Shown here piece by piece: positions 40,350-51,600 of a stretch of 64,000 nucleotides of DNA. The position numbers were made by a program, and so were the translations under genes. Each line of letters opens with the position of its first letter. Within the stretch, counting starts at the first letter, position 1. Under the pieces are notes generated by a model. That model was not told where the DNA came from. It saw only the letters and a program-made list of their open reading frames with translations, and did not search any database. Location of the stretch: assembly GCF_963583255.1 (NCBI RefSeq), contig NC_084803.1, positions 9,228,238 through 9,292,237 of the forward strand, written 5' to 3'. The DNA comes from Pyrus communis (taxonomy: Eukaryota; Streptophyta; Magnoliopsida; Rosales; Rosaceae).

Positions 40350-43300
40350 ATGATCATGATGTGTTTTCAAAGGTCTTCTGTGTTTAAGCTTCTCTGTTTG
40401 ATCGTTTTGTTGGAAGCGGTTTTATGCCAAGAAACTGCTCAAATAATGAAGGACAAGGCATCCTTGCTTTCTTTCAGACAAGGGATTGTATCGGACCCCC
40501 ACCGGGCTTTAGAGGACTGGAATTCCTTGGGTGTTCATGTTTGTAATTGGTCAGGCATCAAGTGTAACAAAGCTAGAGACCGCGTCGTGGAGCTTGATCT
40601 TAGTGGAAGGGCACTCGGAGGCACCATTTCCCCGTCTCTTGCTAATCTTTCTTCCTTACACATTCTTGATCTGTCAAGAAATTTTTTCAAAGGTCGCATT
40701 CCAGGTGAGTTAGGCACTCTTTCTCAACTTGGAGAACTCAGTTTATCTTCCAATCTTCTCGAGGGAAGCATTGCGGCTGAACTTGGCTTTCTTCGCAAAT
40801 TAGTGTATCTCAATTTGGGAAGCAACCAGCTCACTGGTGAAATCCCAATGCCGCTTTTCTGCAATCATTCTTCGTCTTCTCTGCAGTACTTAGACCTCTC
40901 TAACAATTCTTTAAGCGGTGAAATTCCTTTGCCAGATGGATGTGAGCTTAAACACCTGAGGTTTCTTCTACTGTGGTCCAACCGTCTAGTTGGACAGGTT
41001 CCTGCAGCCCTTTCAAACTCCTCAAAACTTGAATGGCTCGATTTAGAGTCTAACATACTGAGTGGGGAGTTGCCATCAGAGATTATACGAAAAATGCCAC
41101 AACTGCAGTACCTCTACTTGTCCTACAATCGCTTTGTGAGCCATGACGGTAACACTAACCTTGAACCCTTTTTTGCCTCTTTGGTTAATGCCTCTAACTT
41201 TCAAGAGCTTGAATTAGCTGGAAACAATCTTGGGGGAGATTTACCTCCTATTATTGGTAATCTTTCTACCAATCTTGTACAACTTCACATAGATACTAAT
41301 AGTATTTACGGTTCAATTCCTCCTCATATTTCAAATCTTATCAACCTCACCCTGTTGAATTTGTCTAGTAACCTTCTGAATGGAACCATCCCACCCAAAC
41401 TGTGCCAAATGACAAAACTAGAGAGGGTGTTTTTGTCAAACAATTCACTCTCTGGTGAGATTCCATCTGCCTTTGGTGACATTCCCCATCTAGGCCTTCT
41501 AGATTTATCGAAAAACAAGCTTTCCGGTTCCATTCCAGATAGTTTTTCAAACCTTTCCCAGTTAAGAAGGCTCTTTCTTTATGAGAACCAACTCACGGGG
41601 ACCATACCGCCAAGTCTAGGAAAGTGCATCAATTTAGAGATTCTAGACCTTTCTCACAACCAAATTTCAGGGGTGATTCCTAGCGAAGTTGCAGGCCTGA
41701 GGAGCTTGAAGTTGTACTTGAACCTGTCTAGCAATCACTTGCATGGACTGTTACCGATGGAGTTGAGCAAAATGGACATGGTATTAGCAGTTGACCTATC
41801 TTCCAACAATCTTTCCAGCACAATACCGTCACAACTTGGGAGCTGCATTGCCCTCGAGTACCTCAACCTTTCGGTGAATTCCTTAGAAGGCCCTCTTCCG
41901 GATTCAATAGGAAAGCTACCTTATCTTCAAGAACTTGACGTATCCTCAAACCAACTGAATGCACAAATACCAGTGTCTCTGCAGGAATCATTAACTCTGA
42001 AGAAACTCAACTTCTCTTTCAACAACTTCTCCGGGAATGTATCAAACAATGGGGCCTTTTCTTTGCTGACCATAGACTCATTCCTAGGTAATGCTGGTCT
42101 CTGTGGATCAATAAAGGGCATGTCAAACTGCCGGAAGAAGCATAATCATTTGGCTATTCTGCCAATTATCCTGTCATTACTTATCACCCCCATATTTTGT
42201 GTATTCGGGTACCCCCTCATGCACAGGTCGAAATTCCAAAAACACTTGGCAGTTTTCGATCAAGAGGATTCGGGGGATGATGAAGAAGAAGGGAAGAAAG
42301 AACACAAGTATCCGAGAATCTCATACAAGGAGCTCATTGAAGCCACGGGTGGTTTCAGTGCTTCGAGCCTGATTGGTTCAGGCGGGTTTGGGCATGTCTA
42401 TAGGGGTGTCCTTCAAGACAACTCAGTAATTGCTGTCAAGGTATTGGATTTGAAAACGGATGGAGATATTTTGGGAACCTTCAAAAGGGAATGCAGAGTT
42501 CTGAAGAGGACTAGGCACAGAAATTTGATCAGAATCATCACAGCGTGCAGTAGGCCGAACTTTAAGGCTCTTGTTCTGCCATTGATGTCAAATGGGAGCC
42601 TCGAGAGTCACCTATACCCGAGCCATGGACTGAAGGATCAGTTGAATTTGATTCAGTTGGTGAGCATCTGCAGTGATGTAGCTGAAGGAGTGGCCTATTT
42701 ACACCATCACTCACCTGTTAGAGTTGTGCACTGTGATCTCAAACCAAGCAACATTCTACTAGATGAGGACATGACGGCATTGGTAACTGATTTTGGAATT
42801 GCGAGATTGGTGAAAGGTGGCGATGAGAAGGGTCCAACGAATGATTCAGCATCCTTCAGTTCAGCAGATGGCTTGTTATGCGGATCCATTGGCTACATTG
42901 CTCCTGGTATGCACTCTTTTCTAACATATACTCATTGGGAAATGATTTTTGCACGCACTTTCTAATACGTCCTAATTTCCTTCATTGACTTGATGAAATG
43001 CAGAGTATGCGATGGGAAAAACCATTTCTACTGAGGGAGACGTGTTCAGTTATGGGGTCCTTTTGCTAGAAATCGTTACAGGAAGGCGACCAACGGATGT
43101 CCTTGTTCACGAAGGTTCAACCCTTCACGAATGGGTGAAAAGTCAGTACCCGCGCAGGCTCGATCCAATAGTTCAACAAGCGCTCGATAGGTGTGCTGCG
43201 GATTTGATGCCTAAGCAGTGCAACAAAGTATGGAGGGATGTTGTTTTGGAACTGATTGAGCTTGGTCTGATCTGCACTCAGTACAATCCTTCAATGAGAC

Positions 43301-43407
43301 CAAATATGCAGGATATAGCTCACGAAATCGGTCGGTTGAAGGATTACATCTCCAGTCCTGCATCGTTTCTGATTGATGAAATTGATCTTAAAGTTGAAGC
43401 ACCTTAG
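40350..43407 (+). CDS. LRR receptor-like Ser/Thr kinase, non-RD (At2g24130-like)
   Basis: Exons 40350-42906 and 43004-43407 give 986 residues (the Arabidopsis protein is about 980). The single intron interrupts the APE motif (IAP, then EY), a position common in this receptor group. Order: signal peptide (about 1-28, ending near VLC-Q), N-terminal LRR cap with paired Cys (DWNSLGVHVCNWSGIKC), then about 19 extracellular LRRs (LxxLxLSxNxLSGxIP type). A membrane helix lies at about 597-622, and the kinase domain at about 660-965. Kinase motifs: glycine loop GSGGFGHVYRG, Lys in AVKVL, HCDLKPSN (Cys instead of Arg before the catalytic Asp, hence non-RD) and DFG in TDFGIARL. Non-RD receptor kinases are frequently immune receptors; ligand and role here are unknown. 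ATGs at 40356 and 40359 are also in frame. No lesion was seen. Confidence 0.93.
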
Positions 43408-43497
43408 TTTTGATCTTAAATTTGAACTTTCATTTGTAATTTTTTACTTAAAATTTTTGGTGAAGCAATACTGATAGTTGGAAACCCATCTAAATCA

Positions 43498-44310
43498 TCA
43501 TGGCAATTTTTTTTGTGATTACGTAGCCAAACGATTTTCGCACATCCTGTTTATTTTCGTTCTTTGATTCTCTTTTGAATTTGATTTGATTTAAAGATCA
43601 GAAATAAACAAGAGAGTGCAAATCGAGAAAAGAAATGTGCAGAAATCACTTCTTTATTATGTAGCAAACCCTTCTTAGACTGGTTCCTACCCCTTTTAAT
43701 TGCAGCGTTCCAGCTACAGTTATTGATAATCATATTGTAAACATATTGACAGTTGTATCAACCGTATATTAGCGTCATCATAATATTGAATGCCATATCA
43801 ATACTTGATATGTACATATATATATATATGTATATGTATATGTTGATATGCATTTGATATCGTCGTAAATATATTGTCGATATAGATCCCGCTCATTGCC
43901 TTTTCTCCAAGAGGTCATAATTTAGCAAAAGGTTACAGTCGGCACAAAAGGAGAGTTTCTTTATTGATGGCCTAATCTCAGAACCAACCAGAGACTTTGT
44001 TACTCATCACTTTAATGGATTTTAGTTCATCTAATCAAATAATTAAGATTGCGCTTATGCATCATGACTCTATGTTTTCAACATATACAATATTCTTCTT
44101 GTGGGTTGTGGCAGCCAACGCAGAAAGATTGATATCCACAGTCCAATCCACAGTCCATAAAGGCATTTCCTTCTCTTTCTGCCTACCTTCATATGCAATT
44201 TGCCCACTTAAAACAAGATCTTTACTATGTAAATACCACGTTTTATCCAAGTTCACCTCAGACTTGAGGCATTTCCCGAAAGGATAACATGGCGTATAGC
44301 ACATGTTGGT
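43498..44310 (+). repeat. Direct duplication, copy A
   Basis: The segment starting about 90 bases after the kinase stop codon is repeated in the same orientation at 45302-46370. Shared blocks include CATATTGACAGTTGTATCAA versus CATATTGACAACTGTATCAA, ATAATTTAGCAAAAGGTTAC, and GGCATTTCCTTCTCTTTCTG. Copy A is shorter and carries a TA-rich microsatellite at about 43810-43840 and only one unit of the repeat that is expanded in copy B. Confidence 0.85.
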
Positions 44311-45301
44311 CCTAGAAATTATAAAGCCGTGATGTAGGTCGAGTAACTATTGAGCTAACCATGTCTTGCTATTGATGCTGACGTACCAATTCGCAATTGA
44401 ACTTGGTCAGCTTGATGAGATGAAGTGGTGTGGTGACGAAACATGCTGTTGACTTTTGCACTGAGCGATTTCGGCCTAGGAATGAACACTTTTAGTCTAG
44501 GATTCTAAAACCTGAAGACAAGGTTATGCAATTCACTACTAAGTTCAAGATTTTCTGCACCGGGCTCGGCAGCTTCAGCTATATTTGTAAAAATATAAGT
44601 GCACTAAATCAGTATCAAGCTGCTGGGACAAAGATAATCAAAGGAAATGAGCGCCTTTATGGTGAAAGTAGTTCGGCCGTCTGAATGACAAACTTTGGAA
44701 TGCATTTGTTAGTAACCAATCATAGAACACCTAACTTTACTAAGAAAGCTGATGCAATGACCTTTGTTAGCGGAAAAATCATGGACTCTTCACTGACTAA
44801 GATTTAGATATGTAACCAACCGAATGGAAGTAGTGTTGTTCAACCAAACTGAAGGTACTCCTAAACCAATTGATTTTACAACTCCAGTGGTGTTCAACCA
44901 AACTGAATGTGGTGCTGGTTTATCAACCTAGTGATATTCAACCGAACTTAATGTGTACTGACCGAGGGTTTAGTGAAACAGTTAGTGTTGTTTCTCAGGG
45001 TATGAGAATGTTTCATGTAGAGTGAAGGTTTCGAGTAGACCGTTTCTTTGTGTGTCAAGTTGGAGTTTCTCTCTACATTGTAAAACCTCATATTTATAGG
45101 TGACTATTAGAATGTCCAAGCATGATGAGTTGTAAAATTCTGATAATATTCTAATTCTTCGTCATATTCTCTGAATATGCTCGGAATTATTGTCAGCCGA
45201 AACTCTAACGCCGTCAAGTCTCACCCTCTTTGACTTGAACTAAGATTCTGAATCTAGATTGATTCAACTTTTATTTGAAAACCAATTCGGTTCCTTAATA
45301 T

Positions 45302-46370
45302 CTCCATGGCAATTTTTTGTGATTACATAACCAAATGATTTTCGCAGATTCCTTTTTTTTCTTTTTTATTTTTTTATTTTTTTATTCTTTGGTTCTCTTT
45401 TGAGTTTTATTCAATTTAAAGACCAGAAATAAACAAAAGTGTGCAAGTTAAGAAAAGAGATGTGCAGAAACCACTTCCCAATTATTTAGCAAGTACTTTC
45501 AACTGTGGCTCTCCATCTTCAGTTATTGATATGCATTGCCTATTTACATCACCATTTTCTTGTTAGAGTGGAGAGAAATTCATATTGAAAACATATTGAC
45601 AACTGTATCAACAATATATTAGCGCCTATACTAGTGCCAATTATAATATGAATGCCATAGCAACAGTTGATATATATTGATATGCTTTTAATATTGTTGT
45701 AAATATGTTGTCAATATAAACCCTTTTTTTTCTTTTAAAGGAAGACAACTGGTTGTAAACCACGGTTATCCATCCATTCCGAGAGCCAAGAAGACTCACA
45801 GAAACATTTCAACCTCCCTCGCTCATTGCCTTTTCTGCGGTCATAATTTAGCAAAAGGTTACGCTCAGCACAAAAAGGGAAGTTTCTTTATTGGTGCCTT
45901 AAATCTCAGAACCAACCAGAGACGTCCTTTGTTATTTATCACTTTAATGAATTTTAGTTCATCTAATCAATAATTAAGTTTGCGTCTTATGGATCATAAC
46001 TCTATATTTCAACAAACAGTATTCATCTTGTGGCAACCAACGCAGGCAGATTTGATATCCACAGTCCAAAAAGGCATTTCCTTCTCTTTCTGCCTAACTT
46101 TATACACAATTTGCCTACTCAAAACAATATATATTTTTTTTTAACAAACAATATTATCTATACTAAAGAGAGTAAAGGAGTGGATTATGCCTCATAAGTC
46201 ATAATGGATTAGTAATAATGTGGTTCAAATTCATTTTTGTTGAGAAGTAAACCTAAGATCTCTTGTTTACAAGTAAAATGAATGTCACGATACCGTACAT
46301 CTCATCTAAGTTCACCCACGACTTGGGACCGGTCTCGAAAGAGTAATATGACGTTTGGCACCACATACCA
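45302..46370 (+). repeat. Direct duplication, copy B (with SINE insertion)
   Basis: Counterpart of 43498-44310 at an offset of about 1.8 kb. Relative to copy A it has an extra segment at about 45724-45818 and a SINE at about 46139-46299. It runs into the minisatellite at 46335-46520. Divergence is visible in most 20-base blocks, so the duplication is not recent. Confidence 0.85.
46139..46299 (-). mobile_element. tRNA-derived SINE (family 1, copy in duplication B)
   Basis: Read on the minus strand, a degenerate B box (AGGTTTACTTCTC) is followed by TTTGAACCACATTATTACTA and an A-rich tail ending near 46139. The same family occurs at 59530-59690 with a better B box. The unduplicated state is seen in copy A (near 44218), which lacks the element. 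Confidence 0.6.
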
Positions 46371-46520
46371 AACGAGAAAATGATGTTCGGCACCATATCC
46401 CGAATGGTAAAATACTATTCGGCACTACATCCCGTATGCAAACATGGCGTTCGGCACCACATCGGCACATCCCGAACGGTAATATGACATTCGGCCCTAC
46501 ATCCCGAATAGTGATATATA
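46335..46520 (+). repeat. Minisatellite, about 34-bp unit, about 5 copies
   Basis: Repeating units of the form GGTAATATGACGTTCGGCAC followed by CACATCCCGAAC, with substitutions and one unit containing a short internal duplication (ACATCGGCACATC). Copy A of the surrounding duplication has a single diverged unit near 44280-44305. Confidence 0.75.
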
Positions 46521-47613
46521 ATTCTGCAAATACCCCCCAAATTTAATGGATTAATTCGGCCAAACAGGGCCGAGGTGCTTTTCCTTTTCCCAACTCTCTT
46601 AATTGTTTATAATTAACTATCATATGGATTCGACATAAGAACAGAGTGTTGGTTGTCAACTACTTGACGCCCTCCCTTCCTTCTTTGTCCGGACTTGAGA
46701 CCGGAAACATAAAATAAACTTACACATGCAGAGTTAATTGTTTATAATTAACCATAATTAAAATTTTTCAGCCTCAAACAATAGCATTTTCTTGCTGCAC
46801 CTTGTCCCTAGAAAATGTTATGATCAGTTATGAACTGAAAACTCAGAATTAACAGCGTTGCATCGAGCGTCATCTTGTCCTGAGTATGGACCAATCCGCG
46901 CTCTCCTTCGATGACCTTCCCCGTCCCAACTGAGAAAAGTTTAGGTAACATTCCATGACAGAGTCTTCATCATGCTCTCATTATTTCTTCAAAAATATTT
47001 CATATATAAAAACTTTGCTGAATCTGAGTCGACATGCACATCATTTGCCCCCTCTTCAACTGTATCACGCACCTGATCTCCACGTCCTGATTTGTACAGA
47101 AAATGTTCTTTGTGTTACAACATGAGTTGCTTTGTTTCGACCAGAATTGCACTAACTTTTCACCTGATTAGAGATACTGTTTTCAGGAAGCGAGAACTTC
47201 AGTCGCTTTCCTTTCGCTTACTAGTTTTTTGGTCGATTTTCGCTAACTAGTTGATGGCCATAATATTCAAAAGAAGCTTTAGGAGGTAGGGACAAATGAT
47301 GATAAAACACAGTGCTCGATCCACTTGCAGTAAAGAATTAAAACAGGAAGAGCAACATGACATGGTGCTCCAAGATTATGACCTCCATAACCAAAATCTT
47401 CGAGTATATAATCCATCGATCTGTTTTCGTGTGACGTCCACGGATAACTACCCTCACTATCTGCATGTGAAATTCCTTTCTATCTTTTAATAACTTACAA
47501 TCACTGTAACACCGTTGTATTAAAAGTTAAAAATGCGTTTTGAACATATGCACTACTTAATCTAAAACATTGGAACTTAGCGATCGTTATCTGAAAGAAT
47601 TGATGTTACAAAA

Positions 47614-48188
47614 TGTTGGAATATGTGGCCAAGTGGCCAACTCACATTACTAATAAAATAATAAGGTGGACAAAATCATTGTTGCTTTCCTTGTTTTGAG
47701 GAGAAAAGGAAAAGGCTAGCAAGTAGCCTTATTATTTTATTTGTATTTGGTTGTTTTTAAAGGGAATGAAGGGTGCAGCCGAGAGATAAAAAAAAAAAAA
47801 AAAGGAAGGGCACCATTTGTTTTTGAGCATTCCTTTTGTGAGAGCATCCAAAGAGATGGTGAGAGCATTTGGCTCTACCATGGGCACGGGTGAGAGAAAT
47901 CAAGAGAGCTAGAGTGAAAGATCTCTTGTGAAAGAACTCTTGGGGTAGAGTGAGGCTCTTGGGAAAATTCTGTGAGTGGGTGTACAAGGGATATGAGATT
48001 GGGTTATGTCGATTTAACTCATGTGTAACTTGTACTGTTTTTCTCATAGTGAAGAGCAATATCTCTCCGAGGACATAGGCATGTTTTTGCCGAACCTCGT
48101 AAATTTCTCGGTGTCTTTATTTCTTGTATTTTAAACTATTTAACTGTGGGTTTGTATGTTGGTGAAGATAATCAGCCAAGGCACAACA
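47614..48188 (+). mobile_element. Solo LTR of a Copia-like retrotransposon
   Basis: A 575-base segment begins TGTTGGAATATG and ends GGCACAACA (TG...CA). It is flanked by identical 5-base repeats CAAAA at 47609-47613 and 48189-48193. Near its 3' end is CTCTCCGAGGACATAGGCAT followed by GCCGAACCTCGTAAA, a sequence style typical of plant Copia LTR R/U5 regions. No internal coding sequence or second LTR adjoins it, so it is a solo LTR left by recombination. Confidence 0.85.
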
Positions 48189-48369
48189 CAAAAGAATATG
48201 GAATTTGGATTCTCAGTTCTTAATCAAATGATGTAATCTTCAATAAACAAGAACATGAAATTCTGCAATTATTAGGAAAACTTGTGAATCAATATGACGC
48301 CAAGAGTACGCGTCTTATTCTTCTCTGACTACTCATAAACTCGAAAACTCTGCTCGATAATCAATCCTC

Positions 48370-49250
48370 CACATTGATGAGTCGATGTTATACTATATAT
48401 TTTATCCTAATTTTAGTATTAATTTATTGGTTATTTTGTGAGAATTTTGACACTTTGAATTATATTTCTAGTGTAGGACATTCGACTTCCTCTTGAGAAA
48501 AACATGATCAAACGAATGAATTTTGGAGTGATTCCAATTGGACGATGTTTGTTTGTCTTTCAACGTGTTCGTTTCAAAGTTTCAGATTTTTCTACCAAGC
48601 GGTTTATTTATGGTGATGAAATAAAGAAGCAGCGTGCAGTTTTGTCAAATTGAAGTTTTGTACTTATTTGGACATTTTGGCATCCAAGATGGTGTCTTTT
48701 GGGTTTGAGGCTCCTTGCAATTGTGTTCGGAATGTCCGAAGCTTCACTTCTAGTATTTTGGACCAGTTTTGGAGCCCTATAGATCCTGAAATGTGGCTCA
48801 TTTATGCATGGACAGATTTCCATATTTGATTAGGATTATGTTTCCTAGTTTCTCTTAACTTATTATGTTTGCTAGTTTTTAGAAGACCTTTTCTAGTAAG
48901 GATTTTATTCTGTAGTAGTATAAATAAGGATTTTTAGCCATTAGGGTTCTAGAGAATAACGCATTATTTTGGAGAATTTCAGACTTTTTACTTATAAAAT
49001 GTTTTCCATCCATGCTCTTAATAACATTTTATTTTATGATTGTTAGTAACTAATTCTGTTTGGTAGGGCGAGACCACGAGCCTTAGTAAGAATATGTAGT
49101 TTCTTTTCTATTTGCTTATGATATTATACATGCAAGTTTTGAATTATTAATCACTGTATTTCAAACTATCTAATTGTCTTGATGATTGACTAGCATTAGG
49201 ATATTTAGAAAAGTAATTTGATGTAATTACCTTGTACTCTTACCGAGTAC
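48370..49250 (+). mobile_element. Unclassified retroelement-like sequence
   Basis: AT-rich DNA with no coding capacity. Phrases such as TATATTTCTAGTGTAGGACATT and the structured leader around 48950-49110 (GGGCGAGACCACGAGCCTTA) look like non-coding LTR or large-derivative retroelement sequence. Ends and target duplication were not found. Low confidence. Confidence 0.25.
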
Positions 49251-49549
49251 TAACTACTATATTAACGAAGAATCGTGTACAAAATTGGCCATGCTGCAAG
49301 GAGCCATTTCACACGTGATATAATTCAAGGGAAGCCCCTTCCAATTATTAGCAAGGGACAAACTTAAGGACCCCAAAAATCATGAAACTTAGCTTCTAAA
49401 TCAAATCGTTCTTTGAGATACTTGACAATTCGCTAAGAAACAAGATAACAGAAGATTATGGGGAAAGTTTTGTTCATGGTGGAAAGTTTATTCCTGGTTA
49501 CTCTCAGGGTTCTGACACTTGAATCATTTCTTCAATGGGGATCTGACCT

Positions 49550-50089
49550 ATCTCTCGTAAGGCGCCTACTATCCTTCCTATCCTTTGGTCTCCTCCTTGG
49601 TTTCCTTGGATTAAACTTAATACAAATGGTTTATCTAAAGGAAATCCCGATCCTGCTGCTTGTGGAGGAATTTTCAGGAATTGTCATGGTCATTTTCTTG
49701 GTGGTTTCTACCAATGGATTGGTTATCGCAACTCTTTTTTTGCAGAATTATCTGCAATTATTATTGGTGTAGAGTTTGCATATCAACTGGGTTGGCATTG
49801 TCTTTGGTTGGAAAGTGACAGCTTTAGTGTTATTTCTGCTCTTCAATCGTCTGATTTTGATCCTCCATGGCCTCTTCGTACGCAATGGTTTATTTGTTTG
49901 GACCGCATCTAGAAAATGACTTTCTACTCATCTCACATATATCGGGAAGGAAATTTTGTTGTGGACGATTTTGCTAACATGGGCTTGTCTTCTCCAACTT
50001 TAACTTGGCATGATTCTCCTTCGCCAGCGGCTTGTGCTGCATTGTTTTCGAACTATGGTGGCTTACCTGATTACCGTTTTTCAAATTAA
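49550..50089 (+). pseudogene. LINE-derived RNase H domain remnant
   Basis: One reading frame (codons in phase with 49565) encodes an RVT_3-type RNase H segment: WIKLNTNGLSKGNPDPAACG, then AELSAIIIGVEFAY, WLESDSFSVISAL and REGNFVVDDFANMG, ending at TAA 50087-50089. The frame is broken by TAG at 49910-49912. The first catalytic Asp of the family (NTDG) is Asn here (NTNG), while the Glu, the ESDS Asp and the last Asp remain. Such domains end plant LINE ORF2 proteins. No reverse transcriptase domain is left upstream. Confidence 0.85.
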
Positions 50090-51050
50090 TGTGCATCTTG
50101 GCATCCATGTTTGTCTTACTTTTTTTTCCCCAACTTTGTGGTGTTGTTTAACTTGTTTTGTAGGTTTAGACCTTTAGGTTTGGTTTCAGAGGGGTACGGA
50201 TTTATGTCCCTTCCTTTTTTCTTTGTATCTCTCTTGTTTTCGTTTCTAGAAGGGTACGGTTTATGTCCCTTTTCTTTTTCATATATTGTTTTTGTTATCT
50301 CTGTTTTATGAGAAGTGATGTTATTTCCACCCCAATATCTTATCTTCCCACCCACCTTTTAATAAATTTTTTAATTACAAATTTGTCCATTTGCAAAAAG
50401 ACTGATAAGGACATTAATTATCTTGTTTTACTTAATTTAAAAATAAAAAAAAAGTTTAGGTGTGGGAGACGATTTGTCTACCTTAAACCCTAACTCAAAT
50501 TTTCATCTCCTTTCATTCAAAGAAAGTAAAAAAATATCAACGGACTTAGAAGATGACATTTTTATTGAACAAGTGGAAGTGACGCTTCTACAGAAAAAGT
50601 AGAAGATTATGTTTCTATTGAAAAGGTAAAAGAGTAATTTGTGTGCAAGTCATTTGAAATTTTTCATTGTATTTTTGAATTTGTCGTTGTCGAATTCTTT
50701 TGAATTTGGATACTTTTGTCGTTTCCATTTGAATTTGCAGACCTTAGTGGTTTTTATTTAGATATTATTTGTTATATTTTTTAAGAGAAAATTTTATAAT
50801 TTCATATGTATGTATATATTAAAGGTTATTTTGGGAATAATAGTGGGTGGGGAAATAACATTTTAATTTTTTAACTTTTTAAGGTGGGTGGAATTAGATC
50901 GTGGGTGGGAAAATAAGACGATGGGATGGGTCTAGTAGCTCTCTTTATGAGGGGTAAGGTTTATGTCCCCCCCGGGAGCAATTAGGTGTAACTTCTTTTT
51001 TCGTTATCAATAAAATTTCTCTCATACCGTCGAGGTTTCCATAAAAAGAC
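50090..51050 (+). mobile_element. LINE 3' tail with tandem motifs, interrupted by a MITE
   Basis: Downstream of the RNase H stop the motif GGGTACGGTTTATGTCCC recurs at about 50192-50210 (as GGGTACGGATTTATGTCCC) and 50252-50270. It recurs once more, as GGGGTAAGGTTTATGTCCC, at 50951-50970, on the far side of the inserted element at 50313-50943. The tail then runs to TTATCAATAAAATTTCTCTC near 51008-51027. Confidence 0.65.
50313..50943. mobile_element. hAT-like MITE nested in the LINE tail, 8-bp target duplication
   Basis: Identical 8-base repeats TTTATGAG at 50305-50312 and 50944-50951 flank a 631-base element. Its subterminal ends are inverted: left AATATCTTATCTTCCCACCC, right (reverse complement) CATCGTCTTATTTTCCCACCC. 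An 8-base duplication is typical of hAT insertions. No ORF of note. Confidence 0.75.
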
Positions 51051-51600
51051 TACGGGTAACCCCTTTTACCTGAGTTCTTGGTCCTCATGAGAAAGCACCT
51101 CCTGCATTAGATTTCTCCAGATATACTAGATTTCTATACCTTTTTGTCATCTCTTTCCGCTATGGACGGAAAATGTCATATTGGTTTATGGTAATACAGA
51201 AGTTTAATTTAGTTATGCTCAAAAGTTGAACATGTCATATACTTTTTCTATATGGAATCGAAAATGTAAAACACGGTATGTATGTTTAGAAAGCACTCCT
51301 TCCGTATGTATATCACTTACAACCGGCCTCTCAATTTCAAAATCACACAATGTACACGAATGCATCCATCGTACAATCCTAAGAAGACATATATTTTTTT
51401 TTTGGTAAGATTAATATACAGATTCAAAAATTTTCATTGTGTATGTTATATGTATTAGGAGCTGCCAAAACCAAATCAGAGAATATGTTCACACCAATCA
51501 CTGGAGAAGAAAAAGTCAGGATACTCGTTACGGAACCTTTTTTGGATAGCATGTTCAAAACCGATGATGCATGAAGTTCATCTGCATCGCCGGATCTTGA

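Larger units (their letters stand above)
43408..49549. other. Gene-poor repeat-rich region
   Basis: About 6 kb without a supported gene. It holds the two copies of a direct duplication (43498-44310 and 45302-46370), a minisatellite at 46335-46520, a SINE at about 46139-46299 and a solo LTR at 47614-48188. Retroelement-like DNA lies at about 48370-49250. The stretch 44310-45300 between the duplicate copies shows short internal repeats such as CAACCAAACTGAA but nothing codable. 46520-47600 shows nothing recognisable. Confidence 0.5.

Noticed and set aside
47757..48059. 100-residue minus-strand ORF
   Set aside because: It falls entirely inside the solo LTR and reads antisense to it.
49458..49772. 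104-residue hydrophobic ORF
   Set aside because: It is in a different frame from the RNase H remnant that overlaps it; the Leu-rich composition is a frame artefact.
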